Shown here: positions 13,225 through 17,893 of the stretch, one piece after another
Position numbering within the stretch: the first letter of the stretch is position 1
Layout: every line of letters begins with the position of its first letter
Source: JAKAWW01 sp049966775
GTDB taxonomy: Archaea > Micrarchaeota > Micrarchaeia > Micrarchaeales > Micrarchaeaceae
NCBI GenBank assembly: GCA_049966775.1
Contig: JBMFTZ010000019.1
Span: 1-17,893, forward strand
DNA length: 17,893 nt
Direction of reading: 5' to 3'
The notes under the pieces: model-generated
Databases searched by the model: none
The model's input: only the letters and a program-made list of their open reading frames with translations
Told to the model about the DNA's origin: nothing
Made by a program: the position numbers and the translations under genes

Positions 13225-15072
13225 TCAGCTTCGCCTTCGCCTCCCGCGCGCGCGCCTTTCCGCGCGCTCCGCCTGCGCTTTCTGCTTATTTAATTGAAGC
13301 ACAACTAATATAATGATTACTGCGAATGCTGCTATCTCTGCCACTTCTATAATGGCTACCGTATAAAGCTCGTTCCGCAGCAGTGCCACTTCCGCTTCGA
13401 TGCCGCTAAGGCTGCTCTCCACCTGCGGGCTTGTCACTTGTGTGATCTGCTTCATGCTGCCTGCAATCAAGGATGTATCGTTGCTCACTTGCGAAGCCAG
13501 CTCAGCGACAGAATACGCTTGCGCCGCATAGTTCCGCGCCAGCGTTGCGTTCGCGGCAATATCCGCTTCGCGTATGTAAAACCTTGCCTCGTTCGCATAC
13601 TGTGTCGCCCACACACCGAATGTGGCGTTGGCAGAAAGCGCCTCGGCGCTGCTCAGAAGCAACTGCGTTGGCATGCTGCCTGTGGGTGTGGAAAGCGCGT
13701 ACGCGTAATCCGCGTCGAGAATGGCGAGTGCGTAGTTGCCAGAATCGTATGCGCTAGCCGCTGTAGACAGGTAAAGCCCAGGATAGTGCGACGCGCGCGC
13801 AAGCCTTGAAGCGGCAACCGCTTTGAGCGCCGGCGAAAGCACAACTGGCACGCCTTGCATTGCAGCTGAAGCGTTGTACAGGAAGCTTGCCGCGGAGCAC
13901 CAGCCCTGTGCTTCCCCTCCATTGTAAAGCGCATTAAGCACGCCGTCGGTGTCTATCGCGGTAAAGTTGTAAAGCGCTATGGTGCTGTTTACCGTAAAGT
14001 TGGCCCATGCCTGCCTCAGCTCGCCGCCGAGCACGTATTCGTAGTTCGAGCTTGTGAGCTGTGGCGGCGAGAGCGCCGCGCATACGCTCATAATGTGCTG
14101 CAGCGTGCTCATGCCCGCTGTTATATTGGTGGTATGGTGGTCGAAGTAGAACGCATTTACGTAATCCAGGAAGGAGAAATCGGCGCCCGTGTAAAGGTAG
14201 CCGTCCGCAGCTATGGCCCTGCTCTGGTCGAGCACAGCCAGCATCTGCCTGCTCACGTTTGCGAAGTTGCTGCTTTCAGCAAGCTTGTTGATGCGCTGTG
14301 CCGTGATGTTGAACGTGAAGAGCGTAAGGTTCACAAAAGTGGAGTCGTTGCAACTATTGCTGCATGCGAGCGGCGCCGCTGGCAAGGAGCTCACACTGTA
14401 ATTGGTGTAAAAGTTGTAGTATGTTTCATCGGCATAGGGGTTCCTGCTGGAGTTGAACGCGTATTGCGCTGCCTCGCTTATGTTTGCAACCTGCACAAGC
14501 GGCATGCTGAATTCATTCTGCACAAGGTAGTAAAGCTCGTCTTCGCTGCTTGCGCTGGGCACTGCGGGCACCATCACAAAGTCCATGCCCCCACGCTTTG
14601 CCGCGCTTACCTTGTCATATACGCCGCCTATCTCGCCTATGCCACCGGTGCTGTTTATGGTGCCGGTGATCGTGAAATCCTGCCGCAGCGGCCTGTGCGA
14701 AAGCGCCGATACGGCGAGCAGGGTCATTGCAGCCCCTGCGCTAGGGCCGGATACGCTGGTGGTATTGTTCTCTATCGCATATGTAAAGTTGTAGCTGTTG
14801 AAATCCACGCCCAAGTAGCTTGAAGCGTAGATGGCCGCTTCTTGCGCCGAGCCTATTGTGGAGTTGCCCACAATCTCTGGTCCTATCACCGCCACGTGCC
14901 CGTTGCCGGCTGTCACATTGAGCATTATTGTAGTGAGCGCGCCCTGGTTTGTCTGCAGTAATACAGCAGGTGCGTGAATAGTTGCGCTGCCGACAAGTGT
15001 CGTGCTCGGATAGGCATAGCCTGCCAGCAGGAGCGTTGCAAGTGCGGCAAGCAAGCAAAACCTGTGATCCAT
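13225..15072 (-). CDS. Secreted, membrane-anchored Lon-like Ser/Lys protease (archaeal COG1750 type)
   Basis: A 615-residue protein. Residues 1-20 are a signal peptide. Residues about 25-205 form a Lon-type (S16 fold) protease domain with catalytic Ser111 in S-G-P-S-A-G and Lys154 in I-G-G-V-Y-D-K. A long middle region (210-565) rich in Asn-X-Ser/Thr sequons and Ala, with repeated helical character, is followed by a membrane helix at about 573-596 and a basic tail G-R-R-R-R-S inside the cell. There is no ATPase domain, so unlike Lon it works outside the membrane without ATP. AGTG five bases before the ATG and a TATA box fix the start. Its substrate is unknown; nearby envelope proteins are candidates. 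Four cysteines near 237-241 and elsewhere may form disulfides. Confidence 0.9.
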   Translation of the reverse strand: MDHRFCLLAALATLLLAGYAYPSTTLVGSATIHAPAVLLQTNQGALTTIMLNVTAGNGHVAVIGPEIVGNSTIGSAQEAAIYASSYLGVDFNSYNFTYAIENNTTSVSGPSAGAAMTLLAVSALSHRPLRQDFTITGTINSTGGIGEIGGVYDKVSAAKRGGMDFVMVPAVPSASSEDELYYLVQNEFSMPLVQVANISEAAQYAFNSSRNPYADETYYNFYTNYSVSSLPAAPLACSNSCNDSTFVNLTLFTFNITAQRINKLAESSNFANVSRQMLAVLDQSRAIAADGYLYTGADFSFLDYVNAFYFDHHTTNITAGMSTLQHIMSVCAALSPPQLTSSNYEYVLGGELRQAWANFTVNSTIALYNFTAIDTDGVLNALYNGGEAQGWCSAASFLYNASAAMQGVPVVLSPALKAVAASRLARASHYPGLYLSTAASAYDSGNYALAILDADYAYALSTPTGSMPTQLLLSSAEALSANATFGVWATQYANEARFYIREADIAANATLARNYAAQAYSVAELASQVSNDTSLIAGSMKQITQVTSPQVESSLSGIEAEVALLRNELYTVAIIEVAEIAAFAVIIILVVLQLNKQKAQAERAERRARGRRRRS

Positions 15073-15104
15073 AAAACCACTATTAGTAAAATTCGCCGCT
15101 CAAT

Positions 15105-15113
15105 TATATAAAT
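15105..15113 (-). promoter_or_regulatory. TATA box of the Lon-like protease
   Basis: ATTTATATA on the minus strand, centred 37 bp before the ATG at 15072. It predicts a leader of about 11 nt that just includes the AGTG ribosome-binding site at 15081-15078. The rest of 15114-15200 shows nothing. Confidence 0.6.
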
Positions 15114-15200
15114 GTTTTTGAAGGTTTCGTTTATGCCCGTGCAGAGGGTGCCTTATTCGAAACTGTTGCAACGCAGCATGGTGCATGTGCGTCTGCCAAA

Positions 15201-16157
15201 TTAGCGCTTCATGTTCTCGAATTTTGTAGACATTGACCAAAGATAGTCAAATCTGCCCCTTGCTTCGTTGTAGTTTATGCCTATTATGTGCTCGCTTTTC
15301 TTGTTTATTATGTTGAGCGGTGGTATCTTATACGCTGTGCTCTCATCAAGTATGAGCCGTTCGTGCTGCCCTGCAATGAGCTCATCTGGCACCACCCTCA
15401 GCTCGAAGCTTATGCCCTTCTTCCTCATCTCGTCGACGAAATCCGCATAGCCCAATGAAAACTCCTTGCCAAGCCTGTCCTTCTTGGTTAGGATCATGAA
15501 GCTCCTATAGTTGCCTTCCCTGCCCTGCGTAAGCCTCGAGAGGTTCTCCAAAGCCTTTGCGTCGAAATGCATGTCAAGTATGCGTATGTTGCCGCTAAGC
15601 CTCGACATCAGCCTCCCCGAAAGCACTAGCATGTTCGTGTATGGTGTATCCGGATTTATCGCTATTGGCCGCGCATGCGCTATTCTCTCCTCCTTTCGGC
15701 TGTGAATAGCGAGATACGCGCTCGGAACAAGCGCGATTGCCACTCCAGCATAGAGCAGCATGGAGTAAGTAGTAATGTAATGCCCCCCGAATGTCGCCTC
15801 AATAATTGCAGCAACAACTATTATAACTACCGAAGAGAAGGCAACAGTCGCCCAGCCCATCCTTGAATGCGAACGCGAAAAAAGAAGCAGTGTGCTCATA
15901 ACAAGTGCTATCAGCCCAAAAGGCAGCAATATATATGTCATATAAAGCCCAAGTGCAGTTGCTGAATACTGCGATGCGAGGTTTGTTATCCCTTCTTGTG
16001 CGATTATTGTTGAATTGAGGCGAGCGGCGAGTAGCAGAGCAGAATAAAAGCCGCTAGAATATGATAGTTTTACAATATAATAAAACGTATAGAGCAGCAT
16101 GAGCAGCGATCCTGCAGTTGTGAGGATGGGTGCAATAATCTCATAGGCGGAACGCAT
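15201..16157 (-). CDS. Four-helix membrane protein with PLD-like C-terminal domain
   Basis: A 318-residue protein from ATG 16157. Four hydrophobic segments lie at about 7-31, 66-93, 101-121 and 131-150. A cytoplasmic tail of about 160 residues has alternating strand/helix pattern: N-I-R-I-L-D-M-H-F-D-A-K-A-L-E-N-L (190-206), then F-M-I-L-T-K-K, then H-E-R-L-I-L-D-E (266-273). The I-L-D-x-x-F-D strand and HxRxxxxD string resemble the single-motif phospholipase-D-like domains found in small nucleases and effector proteins, where His and Asp/Glu act at a phosphodiester. The Lys of classical HKD is Arg here. This is a pattern-level call; activity is unproven. The TATA box places the transcript start at the ATG. 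A TTG at 16178 would add seven residues but lies inside the TATA region. Confidence 0.75.
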   Translation of the reverse strand: MRSAYEIIAPILTTAGSLLMLLYTFYYIVKLSYSSGFYSALLLAARLNSTIIAQEGITNLASQYSATALGLYMTYILLPFGLIALVMSTLLLFSRSHSRMGWATVAFSSVVIIVVAAIIEATFGGHYITTYSMLLYAGVAIALVPSAYLAIHSRKEERIAHARPIAINPDTPYTNMLVLSGRLMSRLSGNIRILDMHFDAKALENLSRLTQGREGNYRSFMILTKKDRLGKEFSLGYADFVDEMRKKGISFELRVVPDELIAGQHERLILDESTAYKIPPLNIINKKSEHIIGINYNEARGRFDYLWSMSTKFENMKR

Positions 16158-16177
16158 ATATGTAGGTTGCAATTTCA

Positions 16178-16185
16178 ATTATAAA
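16178..16185 (-). promoter_or_regulatory. TATA box predicting a leaderless PLD-like transcript
   Basis: TTTATAAT on the minus strand, centred about 25 bp before ATG 16157. That is the normal distance from TATA box to transcription start, so the mRNA should begin at or next to the ATG. No ribosome-binding site is present, which agrees. Confidence 0.55.
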
Positions 16186-16302
16186 TTACTTCCCATTTGA
16201 AGGCGTTCTAGCTCAATTTGAACGGTCCGCAAGGGCGCATATGTGCCAACGCACCAATGCGCGCCAAGATGCTGCCCGCAAATAGGTATTTAATTATTTA
16301 TG

Positions 16303-16308
16303 TTTATA
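16303..16308 (+). promoter_or_regulatory. TATA box of the right-edge surface protein
   Basis: TTTATA in an AT-rich stretch (16289-16315), about 36 bp before ATG 16342, giving a leader of about 10 nt. AGTA five bases before the ATG is a weak version of the window's usual ribosome site. Confidence 0.5.
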
Positions 16309-16341
16309 ACATATTAGCCACAAAAGGCCGTAAGTAATTTT

Positions 16342-17893
16342 ATGCCTTCCAACTACAAGGTACGGCAGGGGAAGCGCGCGCAATCCGCAATGGAGTATCT
16401 TGTTACGTACGGCTGGGCGATACTTCTTGTCTCCATAGTAATAGCGCTACTTTATCTTTACGTGATCGTGCCAAAAGTTGTTGTGCCTGCTTCGTGCAAT
16501 TTCGTGAGCGGCGCATACTGCAACGACCTTGTACTAGGTACCAATACAATCACTCATGCGACAGAGCTTGCCGTGTTCCTTACAAACACGCAACCGTATC
16601 CCATGCAGAATCCGCAGCTCTATGTAAAGGTTAACAACATAACCTCCACACTGGGCAAGTGCTCGCCCAATTTTGTGCTCCCGGGGGGTGCCATAATATG
16701 CAACATGACAGTGCCCGTATCAACGTCATTGGGCATGTTCATATCCGGATCCATATACCTGAATGCGACATATTGCGGTCTTGCGCCTAACTACACAGTT
16801 ACACACAGCTGCGCCAACGCGCCCAGGCAGACCTATTCGGGCAGTTTCAACGCCCATGCGGCGCCGCTCGTATCCACGACTTCGAAGATAAGCATCACTG
16901 CAGCGAATGCAACAAACCCTGCCAACAACGCAAAGGATCGGCTTACTGCCACTGTAGACATGCTCGGCTATCCGCTGAAAGGTGCAAGCGTCAACTTTAC
17001 CGAAAACAGCACGGCATACTCATTGCAGCCCAACCTCACCACGACAAATACCAACGGCCAGGCGCTTTCATACATATGGGGCACTGCGATAGGAAACGTG
17101 AAGGTCTCCGCTGACTATGCTGGATTACCCCCTGCGAGCGTTGTAATAGACTTTATTGCTCCAGAAACAGTCTCATTCAAAATCATAAACTTCCCTTCGT
17201 GCTCCTCTTACACCTCGCCGCTGGTAAAGGTTGACGGTATCGCATATACGTGCTCGCAGCTTTCAACGCAAAAGTTTGAGTGGGGTCTCAACAGCGTGCA
17301 CACGTATAATTTTACTCCGATTGCGAGCACTGCCCCGAGTACGAGGAGCGTCTTTAGGAATGCAACAGTAAGCGGTATAACATATACAAGTCCAAACGGC
17401 ACCATCACCGTAACAGGTAACACTACAATATACGTGTCATACTACACCCAGTACTATTTCACCAATATTGCAAACCCCAGCACCGGCGGTACAGTTACGC
17501 CTCCAACTGGTTGGTACAACGTCTCTTCGATGAACATCGCAGAGACGCCAGCCTCAGGCTGGTTCTTCAGCGACTGGACATGCTCCGGCACCGGCTGTTA
17601 TGCAGGGACATCTTCTACCGCAACAATAACCCTCAGCAACCCGATAAGCGAGACTGCAAACTTTCACACAACCTCTTCCACTACAACTTCTACAACCTCT
17701 ACAAGCACCTCAACATCCACAACCAGCACATCAACAACAAGCACATCAACATCCACAACATCCACAAGCACATCCACAACCAGCACATCCACATCCACAA
17801 CAAGCACATCAACATCCACCACAACGTCAACAACAACAGCCTATTATTCATGTAACAGTTGCTATACAAGCACCATGTCCGGGTATTCGTGCC
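16342..17893 (+). CDS. Class III signal-peptide surface protein with Ig-like and InlB-like modules, 3' end missing
   Basis: 517 residues are visible and the frame is still open at the window edge. Residues 1-13 are basic; A-Q-S-A-M-E-Y at 13-19 is the class III prepilin motif (cleavage before Gln14), followed by a membrane helix to about 42. Residues 45-175 are a Cys- and sequon-bearing pilin-type domain. Residues 181-270 resemble an Ig-like (invasin/Big) module. Residues 275-370 contain a V-D-G-I-A-Y-T-C surface-repeat pattern. Residues 371-441 end in the InlB-type repeat pattern (G-G-T-V-T-P...A-S-G-W-F-F-S-D-W). Residues 443-499 are pure Thr/Ser. A Cys-rich segment then begins (C-N-S-C-Y). 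Likely a pilus-type or membrane-tethered, O-glycosylated surface protein; adhesion is inference. Confidence 0.88.
   Translation, partial: MPSNYKVRQGKRAQSAMEYLVTYGWAILLVSIVIALLYLYVIVPKVVVPASCNFVSGAYCNDLVLGTNTITHATELAVFLTNTQPYPMQNPQLYVKVNNITSTLGKCSPNFVLPGGAIICNMTVPVSTSLGMFISGSIYLNATYCGLAPNYTVTHSCANAPRQTYSGSFNAHAAPLVSTTSKISITAANATNPANNAKDRLTATVDMLGYPLKGASVNFTENSTAYSLQPNLTTTNTNGQALSYIWGTAIGNVKVSADYAGLPPASVVIDFIAPETVSFKIINFPSCSSYTSPLVKVDGIAYTCSQLSTQKFEWGLNSVHTYNFTPIASTAPSTRSVFRNATVSGITYTSPNGTITVTGNTTIYVSYYTQYYFTNIANPSTGGTVTPPTGWYNVSSMNIAETPASGWFFSDWTCSGTGCYAGTSSTATITLSNPISETANFHTTSSTTTSTTSTSTSTSTTSTSTTSTSTSTTSTSTSTTSTSTSTTSTSTSTTTSTTTAYYSCNSCYTSTMSGYSC
17668..17838 (+). repeat. Thr/Ser codon repeat tract
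   Basis: 57 consecutive codons, all Thr or Ser (mostly ACA, ACC, TCA, TCC, AGC), with degenerate ACATCCACAACC-type repeats. G on this strand is confined almost entirely to AGC codons. It encodes a glycosylation-type stalk between the InlB-like module and the next Cys-rich part, and is prone to slippage length changes. Confidence 0.95.

Noticed and set aside
14095..14823. 242-codon plus-strand frame opposite the protease
   Set aside because: Antisense shadow of the protease gene, with scattered Cys/Arg/His typical of out-of-frame translation and no start signal.
16158..16178. TTG 16178 as start of the PLD-like membrane protein
   Set aside because: It lies within or beside the TATA box, so it would be upstream of the predicted transcript start; ATG 16157 is at the right distance.
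17511..17855. His/Asn-rich frame on the plus strand
   Set aside because: It is the Thr/Ser codon tract read one base out of register; its His-Asn-Ile composition is a product of the repeat.

Overview
The window reads as chromosomal DNA of an archaeon, most likely a small-genome DPANN lineage of the Micrarchaeota/ARMAN type. Archaeal markers are MCM helicase, ribosomal protein eS8, elongation factor aEF1B with its usual two-zinc-ribbon neighbour, a tRNA-Val interrupted by a bulge-helix-bulge intron, and TATA boxes lying 25-40 bp before start codons. The DPANN assignment is inference. It rests on pilin-like class III signal peptides (QSAMEYL-type) at both ends of the window, on short or shortened archaeal proteins, and on several multi-membrane proteins I cannot assign to a named family.

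Layout. Positions 1-55 hold the start of a class III signal-peptide protein that runs off the left edge. Positions 56-900 are an AT-rich scar with a tandem 21-bp repeat, a frameshifted DDE transposase remnant (minus strand) and what looks like the 3' end of an IS605-type tnpB with its terminal hairpin (plus strand). Next come glutamate dehydrogenase (plus) and, converging on it, MCM helicase and a free-standing tRNA-binding-domain protein (minus). Divergent from these is a plus-strand set: eS8, an unknown 141-residue protein, an ornithine-carbamoyltransferase-like enzyme, a six-helix membrane protein, an alanine-type aminotransferase, tRNA-Val and an RPA-like OB-fold protein. Positions 9860-16157 are all minus strand: a large membrane-embedded tandem AAA ATPase, aEF1B, a zinc-ribbon protein, a secreted membrane-anchored Lon-like Ser/Lys protease, and a membrane protein with a phospholipase-D-like tail. 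The right edge is a plus-strand surface protein with a class III signal peptide, Ig-like and InlB-like modules and an unbroken 57-residue Thr/Ser stalk, cut off by the window.

How it fits together. Glutamate dehydrogenase, the aminotransferase and the carbamoyltransferase handle amino nitrogen. eS8, aEF1B, the zinc ribbon, the tRNA and the tRNA-binding protein serve translation. MCM and the RPA-like protein serve replication. The right third is dominated by envelope functions: a membrane unfoldase, an extracytoplasmic protease, a membrane PLD-like protein and a glycosylated-type surface or pilin protein. A shared envelope quality-control role for these is a hypothesis from proximity only.

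Most useful observations: (1) start sites follow a regular rule, GGTG or AGTG then 5-6 nt then the start codon, which fixes several starts; (2) under that rule the aminotransferase starts at AUA; (3) the tRNA-Val intron sits in the anticodon stem between positions 29 and 30, and the tRNA shares its first 10 bases with the aminotransferase, whose stop codon is tRNA positions U8-A9-G10; (4) the tandem AAA protein has roughly ten membrane segments and an unusual D2 pore loop. Nothing here was checked against a database; all family names come from motif recognition.
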